Below are positions 18,173 through 26,964 of a stretch of DNA of 64,000 nt, in pieces. The position numbers and the translations under genes were made by a program. Source of the DNA: Cellulomonas sp. KH9 (GTDB taxonomy: Bacteria > Actinomycetota > Actinomycetes > Actinomycetales > Cellulomonadaceae); the NCBI RefSeq assembly GCF_900114185.1, contig NZ_FOSE01000001.1, positions 1,285,219 through 1,349,218 on the forward strand, written 5' to 3'. Every line of letters begins with the position of its first letter. The first letter of the stretch is position 1. Under the pieces are notes generated by a model. It was not told where the DNA came from and searched no databases. It saw only the letters and a program-made list of their open reading frames with translations.

Positions 18173-21100
18173 GCACGGACGTCGCGCCGGCGGCGACGCG
18201 CCTGTCCGCGCTGCAGATCGCCCGGCTCGTGGGGCAGCATCCCCCCACCGAGGAGCAGCGGGCCGTCATCGAGGCGCCGCTGCTCCCGTCGCTCGTCGTC
18301 GCGGGTGCCGGGTCCGGCAAGACCGAGACGATGGCGGCGCGCGTCGTGTGGCTGGTCGCCAACGGGCTCGTGGCACCCGAGCAGGTGCTGGGACTGACCT
18401 TCACGCGCAAGGCGGCCGGCGAGCTGTCGGAGCGGGTGCGGCGGCGGCTCCGCGCCCTGGCCCGGTCGGCGGCGGCCGAGGGCGTCGAGCTGCCGACGGG
18501 CGTCGGCGTCGTCGACGAGCTCGCCCGGCCCCATGTCTCGACGTACCACGCGTACGCGGCCTCGCTCGTCTCGGACCACGCGCTGCGCCTGGGCGTGGAG
18601 CCCGGGGCGCGGCTGCTGGGCGAGGCCGCGCAGTGGCAGCTCGCCTCGCAGGTGGTCGAGTCGTGGGCGGGCGACCTGGAGACGTCGGCGGCCACGTCGA
18701 CGGTCGTCGAGGCGGTCCTGTCCCTGTCGGGGGCGCTCGACGAGCACCTGCTGGACCCCGCCGGTGCGCGGCAGGGGATCGAGGCGATCATCGCGGACCT
18801 GCAGGCCACCCCGGCCGGCACACCGCCGCGCGCACCGTACGCCCGGGTCCGTGACCTCGTGGCGTCCCTGGGCGAACGGGCCCGGGTCCTCGACCTGGTG
18901 GCCGACTACCGCGCCCGCAAGCGGGCCGCCGACAGCCTCGACTTCGGTGACCAGGTGGCGCTGGCCGCCCGGATCGCGCGTGACGTGCCGGAGGTCGGGG
19001 CGGGCGAGCGCGACCGGTTCCGTGTCGTGCTGCTCGACGAGTACCAGGACACGTCGTACGCGCAGCTCGTGCTGCTGCAGGCGCTGTTCTCCGGCGGTCA
19101 CCCGGTCACGGCCGTCGGGGACCCGCACCAGTCCATCTACGGCTGGCGCGGTGCCAGCCCCGGCGGCCTGGCGCGGTTCCCCGCGGCGTTCCCGGTGGTG
19201 GTCACGGCGCCGGACGGCACGCAGGCCCGACGCCCCGCCGACGTGGCGCAGCTGTCCACGTCGTGGCGCAACGACGTCGCAGTGCTCGACGCCGCCAACC
19301 ACGTCGCCGCGCCGCTGCGCACCGGCGCGGCCCGCGTCGAGGTGCCGCGGCTCGCCCCGCGGCCGGGTGCCGGGCAGGGGACCGTGCAGGCGGTCGTCGC
19401 GAGCACGGTCGAGGACGAGGCCGAGGCCGTCGCCGCCTGGGTGGGCCGGCGGTGGCGCCCGGGGCACGCGCCGGGCGGCCGGCGGACCGCTGCGGTGCTG
19501 TGCCGCAAGCGCTCGCAGTTCGAGCCCGTGCGGCGCGCCCTGCGGGCCGCCGGGCTGCCGGTCGAGGTCGTCGGGCTGGGTGGGCTGCTGGCGACCCCCG
19601 AGGTCGTCGACCTGGTCGCGGTGCTGCAGGCGGCGCACGACCCGACGCGGGGCGATGCGGTCGTGCGCCTGCTCACCGGTGCCCGCACCCGGCTCGGCGC
19701 CGCGGACCTGCACGCCCTGGGGGACTGGGCGCGGCAGGGGGCCCGGCCGGCCGGTGCGCGGGTGGCCGGGGTGCAGGCCGACGTCGTCGACGAGCGCAGC
19801 CTCGTCGACGCGGTGGACGACCCGCCCCCGCCCGGCTGGCGCAGCCCCGCGGGCCGCGAGCTCAGCGCGGCGGGGCGCCACCGGCTCGCCGAGCTCGCCG
19901 GGGTGCTGCGCGCCGTCCGCGCGCAGCAGGGGCTCTCGCTGCCCGAGCTGGTGGGGGAGGCCGAGCGGCTGTTCGGCCTGGACATCGAGGTCCAGGCGCG
20001 TGCCGACGTCACGCCGGGCCGGGCGCGCGCCCACCTGGACGCGTTCGCGGACGTGGCCGCGGAGTTCGCCCGCGGCGCGGACCGCCCCACCCTGGGGGCG
20101 TTCCTGGCGTGGCTCGAGGCGGCGGACGCCCGCGAGGACGGCCTCGAGCTGCCCGTCACCGAGCCGGATCCCGACGCGGTGCAGGTGATGACGGTGCACG
20201 CGGCGAAGGGCCTGGAGTGGGACGCCGTGGCCGTCGCGGGCATGGTCGACGGTGGGCTGCCCGCCACCGCGATGCTCGGCAAGGACGGGCCCAAGGACTC
20301 CGCGTGGCTGACGGGCCTGGGGGTGCTCCCGTACCCGCTGCGGGGCGACGCCGACGAGCTGCCGCTCCTGGCGTGCGCGGGAGCGGAGTCACCCAAGGAG
20401 CTCGCCGACCGCGTCGAGCAGCTGCGGCTGGACGCCGGCGACCACCAGGTCGCCGAGGAGCGCCGGCTCGCGTACGTCGCGGTCACCCGGGCCCGCGAGG
20501 ACCTGCTGCTCTCCGCGGCGTACTGGGGGGACCCGAAGGCGGCCCGACGGCTGTCGCCGTTCCTCACCGACCTGGTCGACGCGGGCCTCGTGGACGTCGT
20601 CGCCCGCGCCGACGAGCCCGAGCCGGGTGCCGCGAACCCGCGGGCGGCGCTGACGCCGGCAGCCACCTGGCCCGCCGACCCGTTCGCCGTGGACGGCGCC
20701 GCGCCCCGGCGTGACGCGGTGAGCGCGGCAGCCGACGCGGTCCGCGCCGCGCTCGCGGCGGTGCCGGCACCAGACGTGGGCGACGTGCCCGCACCGCGCA
20801 CGCCGGACCGCGGCCTCCCCGAGGGCGGCACGAACGAGCGTGCCGACGCCGCCGACGTGGCCGACGCCGCCGGGGTCGGCCGCGAGGACGCCGGTGCCGA
20901 GGACTGGGACGCGCTCGCGGACCGGCTGCTCGCGGAGCAGGCGGCCCGCCGCCGCGGGGACGCCCGCGTCGCGCTGCCGGCCCACCTGTCCGCCTCGTCG
21001 CTCGTGCGGCTCGATGCGCAGCCGGAGCAGTTCGCGCTGGGGCTGCGGCGTCCGGTGCCGCGCGAGCCGTCGCCGCAGGCCCGCCGCGGCACCGCGTTCC

Positions 21101-21666
21101 ACGCCTGGGTCGAGTCCTGGTACGGCAGGGCCACGCTCGTCGACGTCGACGACCTGCCGGGCGCCGACGACGACGTCCTGCCGGGCGACCCCGACCAGGC
21201 CGAGCTGCGCGCCGCCTTCCTGCGCACACCGTGGGCGCACCGCTCCCCGCTGGCGGTCGAGGTCGACGTGGAGACCACCGTCGGCGGCTACGTGCTGCGC
21301 TCGCGCATCGACGCGGTCTTCGCCGACCCCGACCGCCCGGACGTCCCGGGCGCCGTGGTCGTCGTCGACTGGAAGACCGGCGCACCCCCGCGCGACACGG
21401 CGGCGCGCGCGTCCCGCGACCTGCAGCTCGCCGTCTACCGGATCGCGTGGGCCCGGCTCACCGGGACCGACCCCGAGCTGGTGCGGGCGGCCTTCTGCTA
21501 CGTCGGCGCCGGGGTCACCGTGGTCCCGGACGCGCTGCCCGGCCCCGAGGACGTCGCGCGGCTGCTCGCCGCGGCGGCACCGGACGGTCCCGCCGCGGTG
21601 GGCGGCTCCCGTGCGGCGGTGCGCGACGGGTCGGGCACCGGTGCACGCCGCGGTCCGCGGCCCTGA
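18169..21666 (+). CDS. adnB: AdnB-like ATP-dependent helicase-nuclease subunit
   Basis: A 1165-residue UvrD/RecB-type subunit with an intact motor: Walker A AGAGSGKTET (45-54), motif II DEYQDT (about 290-295), GDPHQSIYGWRG (about 316-328), VHAAKGLEWD and VAVTRARED. A low-complexity acidic/alanine linker (about 840-930) leads to a RecB-like nuclease with VVDWKTG (about 1063-1069). No Fe-S cysteine set is visible, unlike its partner. With the upstream subunit it should form the heterodimeric motor-nuclease that resects double-strand breaks in actinobacteria. The ATGA overlap couples the pair for equal expression. Confidence 0.92.
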   Translation: MSTDVAPAATRLSALQIARLVGQHPPTEEQRAVIEAPLLPSLVVAGAGSGKTETMAARVVWLVANGLVAPEQVLGLTFTRKAAGELSERVRRRLRALARSAAAEGVELPTGVGVVDELARPHVSTYHAYAASLVSDHALRLGVEPGARLLGEAAQWQLASQVVESWAGDLETSAATSTVVEAVLSLSGALDEHLLDPAGARQGIEAIIADLQATPAGTPPRAPYARVRDLVASLGERARVLDLVADYRARKRAADSLDFGDQVALAARIARDVPEVGAGERDRFRVVLLDEYQDTSYAQLVLLQALFSGGHPVTAVGDPHQSIYGWRGASPGGLARFPAAFPVVVTAPDGTQARRPADVAQLSTSWRNDVAVLDAANHVAAPLRTGAARVEVPRLAPRPGAGQGTVQAVVASTVEDEAEAVAAWVGRRWRPGHAPGGRRTAAVLCRKRSQFEPVRRALRAAGLPVEVVGLGGLLATPEVVDLVAVLQAAHDPTRGDAVVRLLTGARTRLGAADLHALGDWARQGARPAGARVAGVQADVVDERSLVDAVDDPPPPGWRSPAGRELSAAGRHRLAELAGVLRAVRAQQGLSLPELVGEAERLFGLDIEVQARADVTPGRARAHLDAFADVAAEFARGADRPTLGAFLAWLEAADAREDGLELPVTEPDPDAVQVMTVHAAKGLEWDAVAVAGMVDGGLPATAMLGKDGPKDSAWLTGLGVLPYPLRGDADELPLLACAGAESPKELADRVEQLRLDAGDHQVAEERRLAYVAVTRAREDLLLSAAYWGDPKAARRLSPFLTDLVDAGLVDVVARADEPEPGAANPRAALTPAATWPADPFAVDGAAPRRDAVSAAADAVRAALAAVPAPDVGDVPAPRTPDRGLPEGGTNERADAADVADAAGVGREDAGAEDWDALADRLLAEQAARRRGDARVALPAHLSASSLVRLDAQPEQFALGLRRPVPREPSPQARRGTAFHAWVESWYGRATLVDVDDLPGADDDVLPGDPDQAELRAAFLRTPWAHRSPLAVEVDVETTVGGYVLRSRIDAVFADPDRPDVPGAVVVVDWKTGAPPRDTAARASRDLQLAVYRIAWARLTGTDPELVRAAFCYVGAGVTVVPDALPGPEDVARLLAAAAPDGPAAVGGSRAAVRDGSGTGARRGPRP

Positions 21667-21688
21667 CCGTGTCGCCGGAGCCGCAGGC

Positions 21689-22624
21689 TCAGTACGCCCC
21701 GGCGGCCTCGTCGACGCGGGTGTGCTCCTCGAGGTCGTGCAGCATCTGCACCGCGTCGTCGACGACGTCCTGGCGCTGCGTGCGCACGCCGTGGAGCAGC
21801 CACCGGGCCAGCGCCAGCTCGCCGGCGAGCAGCGCGCGGTCGGCCAGGTGCGGGTCCGTCAGCTCGGTCCGGCGCAGCAGGTAGGCCTCGAGGATCGCGT
21901 CGACCGCGTCCTGCGGTGCGGCGACGAGCAACCAGGACAGGTCGTCGGCCGGGTCCGCGACCATCGTGGAGCCCCAGTCGAGCACACCGGCGACCGCGCC
22001 GTCGGCGACCAGGACGTGGGTGCTCGACAGGTCGCCGTGCACCACCGTCGGGCGGAACCGCCACATGGCGACGTCCTCGAGCATCTCCTCCCAGCGGCGC
22101 AGCAGCACCGGCGGGACGAGCCCCGTGCGGGCCGCCTCGTCCACCTCGGCCTGGCGCCGCTCGCGGTACCCGGCGGCGTCGTACACGGGCAGGCCCGCGT
22201 TCTCGACCACGGACGTCGGCAGCTCGTGCACCGCGGCGACCGCCCGTCCCACGGCGGCGGCCAGGCCGGGTCCGGGGCGCAGCCGCTCGAGCTCCAGCGG
22301 ACGGCCCGGCACCTCCCGGTGGACGCTGGCGCGGCCGCCCTCGGGCAGGTGCGCGAACCCCGCGGGCCGCGGCACCGCGAAGGGCAGACGACCGTCGTCG
22401 GCGTAGGGGCCGAGCGCCTCGAGCAGGGCGACCTCGGCCTCGAGCGCGGCACCCGCGGCGGGGTGCTGCGGGGCGCGCACGACCCAGCGCTGCCGCACCG
22501 AGTCCACGACCACGGCGACGTCGAAGTCCGAGCCCGGGTGCAGGGGACGCCGCACGTCGTAGGCGTCCAGACCGGGGACGGCGACGGTCGCGAGTGCGGC
22601 GAGTGCGAGCGGCGAACGGGTCAC
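21689..22624 (-). CDS. APH-fold phosphotransferase, macrolide-kinase-like
   Basis: A 311-residue aminoglycoside-phosphotransferase-fold protein. The Brenner-type catalytic loop VVHGDLSSTHVLV (HGD at 196-198) and the metal-binding LDWGSTMVADPADDL (DW at 216-217) are intact, so a kinase activity is plausible. The layout around these motifs resembles macrolide 2'-phosphotransferases more than aminoglycoside kinases, but the substrate cannot be read from the sequence. The GTG at 22624 fits the usual length. It converges with adnB and is divergent from nudC. It lies about 4 kb from whiB7, a regulator of intrinsic drug resistance. Confidence 0.82.
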   Translation of the reverse strand: MTRSPLALAALATVAVPGLDAYDVRRPLHPGSDFDVAVVVDSVRQRWVVRAPQHPAAGAALEAEVALLEALGPYADDGRLPFAVPRPAGFAHLPEGGRASVHREVPGRPLELERLRPGPGLAAAVGRAVAAVHELPTSVVENAGLPVYDAAGYRERRQAEVDEAARTGLVPPVLLRRWEEMLEDVAMWRFRPTVVHGDLSSTHVLVADGAVAGVLDWGSTMVADPADDLSWLLVAAPQDAVDAILEAYLLRRTELTDPHLADRALLAGELALARWLLHGVRTQRQDVVDDAVQMLHDLEEHTRVDEAAGAY

Positions 22625-22816
22625 GTCCGCAAGCGTAGGTCCCCGCACGCCCCCGCCCGCCCGTCCCGCGCGGCGTGTTGGCGCCCGGTTCGTCCGGGCC
22701 CGTCCCCGTGCGCGCGCCCGCCGTCCCCCGAGCCCGGGACCCTCCCGGCCCGCGGACGGACCCACCCGCCGACCACCGGACCGCGGCGACCCGGCCCGGG
22801 CGGTTAGCGTGGCGGG

Positions 22817-23815
22817 GTGACCCCTGACGTGCTCGCCGACCTCCCGCTCGCCCGGGCCTCCGTGGATCGCGCCGCCCTGCTGCGGGACCGGCCGGACGTG
22901 CTGCCCGCCGCGCTCGCGGACCCCCGCACGCGGGTGCTGGCCGTGCGTGACGGCGGACTGCTGCTGACGGCTGCGGGTGCCGTGCGCTGGCTCACGCCCG
23001 CGGACGCCGTCCGGCTGTACGCCGCGGGCGGCCCGTCGTCGGGGGACGCCGCGTCGCCCCCGGTCGACCGCTGGCTGCTGCTGGGCGCCGAGGACGACGG
23101 CTCGCGCGTGCTCGCCCTGCGGCTGCGGGACCGCCACCCGCTGAGCACGGGGGGCGAGCCGGCGGACGTCCTGGTGCACCTGCCCGACGGTCCGGTGGTG
23201 CGCGACGGCTGGGGGTCGCTGCGGACCGTCGGGGCCTCGCTCGACGCCCACGACGCGGGGCTGGCGACGGCCGCGGTCGCCCTCGACGCGTGGCACGACC
23301 GGCACCCGCGGTGCCCACGGTGCGGCGCCCCGACGCGGGTGGCGCAGGCGGGCTGGTCCCGCGTGTGCGACGTGGACGGCTCGGAGCACTACCCGCGCAC
23401 CGACCCCGCCGTCATCATGGCGGTCGTCGACGCGGACGACCGCCTGCTGCTCGGGCACGCCGCCGCCTGGCCGGCCGGCCGCTGGTCGACGCTCGCGGGG
23501 TTCGTCGAGGCGGGGGAGTCGGCCGAGCAGGCCGTGCGACGCGAGGTCCACGAGGAGACGGGCGTCGTCGTCGACGAGGTCGTCTACGCCGGGAGCCAGC
23601 CGTGGCCGTTCCCCGCCTCGCTGATGCTCGGCTTCCGGGCGCGGGCGACCAGCACCGCCGTCCACGTCGACGGGGTCGAGATGGCCGACGCGCGCTGGTT
23701 CACGCGCGACGAGCTGACGGCCGCGGTGGCCTCCGGGGACGTGCTGCTGCCGGGCGGGGCGTCCATCGCCCGTGCCCTGGTCGAGCAGTGGTGGGGCGGC
23801 CCGTTGCCCGGGTGA
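22817..23815 (+). CDS. nudC: NAD(H) pyrophosphatase, Nudix family (NudC)
   Basis: A 332-residue Nudix hydrolase that cleaves NADH to NMNH and AMP and in some species removes NAD caps from RNA. The intact Nudix box GFVEAGESAEQAVRREVHEE and the NudC signature SQPWPFPASLML are both visible. The zinc-ribbon has C166, C169 and C184 but the fourth ligand position is not a Cys (the segment reads CDVDGSEHYP), so zinc binding may be altered. It sits next to mycoredoxin and UvrD2 as in mycobacteria. Confidence 0.93.
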   Translation: MTPDVLADLPLARASVDRAALLRDRPDVLPAALADPRTRVLAVRDGGLLLTAAGAVRWLTPADAVRLYAAGGPSSGDAASPPVDRWLLLGAEDDGSRVLALRLRDRHPLSTGGEPADVLVHLPDGPVVRDGWGSLRTVGASLDAHDAGLATAAVALDAWHDRHPRCPRCGAPTRVAQAGWSRVCDVDGSEHYPRTDPAVIMAVVDADDRLLLGHAAAWPAGRWSTLAGFVEAGESAEQAVRREVHEETGVVVDEVVYAGSQPWPFPASLMLGFRARATSTAVHVDGVEMADARWFTRDELTAAVASGDVLLPGGASIARALVEQWWGGPLPG

Positions 23816-23825
23816 GTGCGGGGCC

Positions 23826-24086
23826 TCAGACCCCGAGGCGCTCGCGGACCTGCGCGAGGGACGGGTTGGTCGCGGCCGACCCGTCGGGGAACACCACGGT
23901 CGGCACCGTCTGGTTCCCGCCGTTGATCTCCTCCACGAGCCGCGCGGCGTCCGGCTGCTGCTCGATGTCGACGACGTCGTACGCGATGCCCGCGGAGTCG
24001 AGCTGCGTGCGCAGGCGGTGGCAGTAGCCGCACCACGTGGTCGAGTACATCGTCACGGTGCCCGGTGCCGGGGTGGGGGTCGTCAT
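23826..24086 (-). CDS. mrx1: Mycoredoxin (glutaredoxin-like)
   Basis: An 86-residue thioredoxin-fold redoxin with active site CGYC in STTWCGYCHRL and the cis-proline TVPTVVF. This is the mycoredoxin pattern, an enzyme that reduces mycothiol mixed disulfides using mycothiol as the electron source. The order nudC, mrx, uvrD2 matches mycobacterial Rv3199c, Rv3198A, Rv3198c. It is convergent with nudC, with only ten bases between the stops, and divergent from uvrD2. Confidence 0.9.
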   Translation of the reverse strand: MTTPTPAPGTVTMYSTTWCGYCHRLRTQLDSAGIAYDVVDIEQQPDAARLVEEINGGNQTVPTVVFPDGSAATNPSLAQVRERLGV

Positions 24087-24166
24087 GGCTCCTCGCAGTG
24101 CTCGCCGTCCGTCTCGTCCACAGATCCTCGCACGGCGTGTCGGCGGGTGCTGGGAGACTGGACCCG

Positions 24167-26179
24167 ATGTCCGCCGACTCCCTCCTCGACGCGCTCGACC
24201 CCGAGCAGCGCGCCGTCGCGACCGCTCTGACGGGTCCCGTCTGCGTCCTCGCCGGCGCCGGCACGGGCAAGACCCGTGCGCTCACGCACCGCATCGCCTA
24301 CGGCGTGCGCACCGGTGTGTACCGGCCCGCCTCGGTGCTGGCCGTCACCTTCACCGCGCGGGCGGCCGGCGAGATGCGGGTCCGGCTGCGGGACCTGGGG
24401 GCGAGCGGCGTCCAGGCGCGCACCTTCCACGCCGCCGCGCTGCGCCAGCTGGGGCACTTCTGGCCCCGCGTCGTGGGGGGTGCGCCACCGCGCCTGGTCG
24501 AGCAGAAGGCCACGCTCGTCGCCGAGGCGGGGCGTCGGGTCGGGGTGGGGGTCGACCGCATCTCGGTGCGGGACCTCGCGGCCGAGATCGAGTGGGCCAA
24601 GGTGTCCCTCGTCACGGCCGAGGACTACGAGCGTGCCGCCGCCGCCGTGCGGCGTCCGGCACCCGCCGGGCAGGACGCGCAGGCGGTCGCGCGGCTGCTG
24701 ACGGCCTACGAGGACGTCAAGACCGAGCGCGGCGTCATCGACTTCGAGGACGTGCTGCTGCTGCTCGCGGCGATGCTCGCGCAGCGCGGCGAGGTGGCCG
24801 ACGAGGTGCGGGCGCAGTACCGGCACTTCGTCGTCGACGAGTACCAGGACGTCAGCCCGCTCCAGCAGTACCTGCTCGACCAGTGGCTGGGCGGTCGTCA
24901 CGACGTGTGCGTCGTGGGGGACCCGAGCCAGACCATCTACTCGTTCGCCGGTGCGACGCCGCACCACCTGCTCACGTTCGCCGGGAGGCACCCCGGCACC
25001 CGGGTCGTGCGGCTGGTGCGGGACTACCGCTCGACGCCGCAGGTCGTGGGCCTGGCCAACCGGGTGCTGACGGCCACCCGACGGCCCGGTGACCCCGTGC
25101 CCCTGCACCTGGTCGCGCAGCAGCCCGACGGTCCCCAGGTCCGCTACACGGCGTACGACGACGACGAGGCCGAGGCGAGCGGGATCGCCGCCCGCGCGGC
25201 GCGCCTGATCGCGTCGGGCGTCCCCGCGAGCGAGATCGCGGTGCTCTACCGCACCAACGTGCAGTCGGAGGCGTTCGAGCAGGCGCTCGCGGCCGCGGGC
25301 GTCGGCTACCAGGTGCGCGGCGGCGAGCGGTTCTTCGCGCGGCGGGACGTGCGGGACGCCCTGGTGCTGCTGCGGGGCGGGGCGCGGTCGGCCGACCCCG
25401 ACGTGCCGCTGGGGCAGACCGTCCGGGACATCCTCACGTCCGTCGGCTGGTCCCCGCAGCCACCCGCCGCGCGCGGTGCGGCACGCGAGCGGTGGGACGC
25501 CATGCAGGCGCTGGTGGGCCTGGCGGACGACATGGTGGAGGCGCGCGGCGGGGCGACCCTCGCCGACCTGGTGGCCGAGCTCGACGACCGGGCCTCGGCG
25601 CAGCACGCCCCCACGGTCGACGGTGTGACCCTCGCGTCGCTGCACGCGGCCAAGGGCCTGGAGTGGGACGCGGTGTTCCTGGCGGGCCTGTCGGACGGTC
25701 TGCTGCCCATCTCGTTGGCGCAGACCGAGGCGGCCGTGTCCGAGGAGCGTCGCCTGCTCTACGTCGGCGTGACGCGCGCCCGCCGGCACCTCGAGCTGTC
25801 CTACGCGGCGGCACGCACCCCCGGGTCCCGGGCCAACCGCACCCGCTCGCGGTTCCTCGCCGGGCTGTGGCCGGGCGAGGAGAAGGACCGTGGCGCAGGA
25901 CGGCGGACGTCGGCCGCTGCCGACCCCGAGGTGCTGGACCGGCTGCGGAGGTGGCGGGACCGGGTGGCCGACGAGCGCGGTGTCCCGGCGTTCCGGGTGC
26001 TTCCCGACGTCGCGCTGGAGGCCGTGGCCGCGGCCATGCCGACCGCGCAGGAGGACCTGCGGCACGTCCGGGGGCTGGGGCAGACGCGGCTGCACGAGTA
26101 CGGCGACGCCCTGCTCCGGGTGGTCGCCGGTGACTCCCCGGCGGGTCCCGGAGGAGCCGTGCGGACGAAGTTCCGTTAA
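24167..26179 (+). CDS. uvrD2: UvrD2-type DNA helicase with HRDC domain
   Basis: A 670-residue superfamily 1A helicase. Walker A AGAGTGKTRA (about 28-37), DEYQDVSPLQQ, GDPSQTIYSFAG, LHAAKGLEWD and GVTRARRHLE are intact. A C-terminal HRDC domain (about 595-665) identifies the actinobacterial UvrD2 group. The mycobacterial enzyme has a tetracysteine zinc module between motor and HRDC domain; no such cysteines occur here, the linker reading RTSAAADPEVLDRL. ATG 24167 was chosen because it directly precedes the family-typical DALDPEQRAV. Confidence 0.92.
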   Translation: MSADSLLDALDPEQRAVATALTGPVCVLAGAGTGKTRALTHRIAYGVRTGVYRPASVLAVTFTARAAGEMRVRLRDLGASGVQARTFHAAALRQLGHFWPRVVGGAPPRLVEQKATLVAEAGRRVGVGVDRISVRDLAAEIEWAKVSLVTAEDYERAAAAVRRPAPAGQDAQAVARLLTAYEDVKTERGVIDFEDVLLLLAAMLAQRGEVADEVRAQYRHFVVDEYQDVSPLQQYLLDQWLGGRHDVCVVGDPSQTIYSFAGATPHHLLTFAGRHPGTRVVRLVRDYRSTPQVVGLANRVLTATRRPGDPVPLHLVAQQPDGPQVRYTAYDDDEAEASGIAARAARLIASGVPASEIAVLYRTNVQSEAFEQALAAAGVGYQVRGGERFFARRDVRDALVLLRGGARSADPDVPLGQTVRDILTSVGWSPQPPAARGAARERWDAMQALVGLADDMVEARGGATLADLVAELDDRASAQHAPTVDGVTLASLHAAKGLEWDAVFLAGLSDGLLPISLAQTEAAVSEERRLLYVGVTRARRHLELSYAAARTPGSRANRTRSRFLAGLWPGEEKDRGAGRRTSAAADPEVLDRLRRWRDRVADERGVPAFRVLPDVALEAVAAAMPTAQEDLRHVRGLGQTRLHEYGDALLRVVAGDSPAGPGGAVRTKFR

Positions 26180-26213
26180 TTGCTTGTGACGCCCGGACGG
26201 GCCGCCCTAGGGT
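26176..26213 (+). promoter_or_regulatory. whiB7 leader promoter with AT-rich box
   Basis: Candidate -35 TTGTGA (26184-26189), 18-bp spacer, candidate -10 TAGGGT (26208-26213). TTAATT (26176-26181), unusually AT-rich here, lies two bases upstream of the -35. WhiB7-dependent promoters carry an AT-rich box in this position, so positive autoregulation is likely. The box overlaps the uvrD2 stop codon. Confidence 0.5.
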
Positions 26214-26283
26214 GGTCACGTCCTTGTTCGCGGGGTGCTGCCGAAGAGGCGGGACCCGACCTGGAGAGGAGGTGGGTGCACTG

Positions 26284-26448
26284 ATGGAGAGCAACATGAT
26301 CGACATGACGACGTCCGTCCACGCGTACGCGCGTTCCCTCACGCCCACCGCCGGGACCTTCCAGGGGATCGCTCCGTCCGTCGCCGGGCTCGAGCGTCGT
26401 CCGCGTCCCGCGACGTCCCGCGTCGACCTGTTCCCCAGGACTCCGTAG
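26284..26448 (+). CDS. whiB7 leader peptide (upstream ORF)
   Basis: A 54-codon upstream reading frame beginning MESNMIDMTTSV and ending VDLFPRTP, with an AGGAGG ribosome-binding site at 26267-26272. Its last codons and TAG stop (26446-26448) overlap the 5' arm of a possible antiterminator. A ribosome that reaches the stop would mask GGACTCCG and let the terminator form. A ribosome stalled or slowed earlier would leave it free. whiB7 genes in other actinobacteria are controlled by translated leaders of this kind. The peptide itself probably has no function. Confidence 0.75.
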   Translation: MESNMIDMTTSVHAYARSLTPTAGTFQGIAPSVAGLERRPRPATSRVDLFPRTP

Positions 26449-26479
26449 CAGCAGCCACACCAGGCAGGCCGCGGAGTCC
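26438..26479 (+). promoter_or_regulatory. Antiterminator pairing in whiB7 leader
   Basis: GGACTCCG (26438-26445), at the end of the leader ORF, is the exact reverse complement of CGGAGTCC (26472-26479), which lies inside the left part of the terminator hairpin. The two pairings are mutually exclusive, the expected layout of transcription attenuation. Confidence 0.7.
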
Positions 26480-26500
26480 GATCTCGGATCCGCGGCCTTT
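26466..26500 (+). terminator. Intrinsic terminator (attenuator) in whiB7 leader
   Basis: AGGCCGCGGA (26466-26475) and TCCGCGGCCT (26489-26498) form a perfect 10-bp stem, with an extra inner stem TCCG/CGGA. It is followed by a pyrimidine-rich TTTCTCGTCTCT run, unusually T-rich for this genome. It lies between the leader ORF and whiB7. Confidence 0.8.
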
Positions 26501-26582
26501 CTCGTCTCTCCGGTCCCCACCGGGGCGAGCGGGCCCGATCCGGTACCCCCAGCTCACCTCGTCAGGACACCAGGAGGACATC

Positions 26583-26924
26583 GTGCGGCTCACCACGCTG
26601 CTCGACACCGTCAACCAGGGCGGCTCCGGCCCCTGGCCCGCCGACAGCACCGTCACGACCGACGACCAGTTCGACCGGATGGTCGCCGACCTCATCCCGT
26701 GCCGTTCCCACGACGCCGAGCTCTGGTTCGCCGAGCGCCAGGCCGACGTGGAGCGGGCGAAGGCCCTGTGCCGGGAGTGCCCGATGATCCAGGGCTGCCT
26801 CGCCGGCGCCGTGGAACGCGCCGAGCCGTGGGGCGTGTGGGGCGGTCAGGTCTTCGTCGGCGGTGTCGTCGTGCCGACCAAGCGGGGCCGCGGCCGGCCG
26901 CGCAAGGACGCCTCGGCGGCCTGA
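26583..26924 (+). CDS. whiB7: WhiB7 redox-sensing transcriptional regulator
   Basis: A 113-residue WhiB-family protein that activates intrinsic antibiotic-resistance genes together with the housekeeping sigma factor. Four cysteines C40, C63, C66 and C72 bind the 4Fe-4S cluster, GVWGG lies at 84-88, and the C-terminal RGRGRPRK (101-108) is the AT-hook that distinguishes WhiB7. The GTG at 26583 follows an AGGAGG ribosome-binding site with a five-base spacer. An attenuator leader precedes it and a very strong hairpin follows. Likely targets nearby include the APH-fold phosphotransferase, which is inference. Confidence 0.94.
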   Translation: MRLTTLLDTVNQGGSGPWPADSTVTTDDQFDRMVADLIPCRSHDAELWFAERQADVERAKALCRECPMIQGCLAGAVERAEPWGVWGGQVFVGGVVVPTKRGRGRPRKDASAA

Positions 26925-26964
26925 CGCGCCACCGCGCGTGACCGGCACCGGCAGACCCACCACC

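Noticed and set aside
15037..20199. Open frame of about 1720 codons antisense to adnA and adnB
   Set aside because: It is rich in Arg, Ser and Pro, has no domain, and lies fully opposite two genes with complete motor and nuclease motifs.
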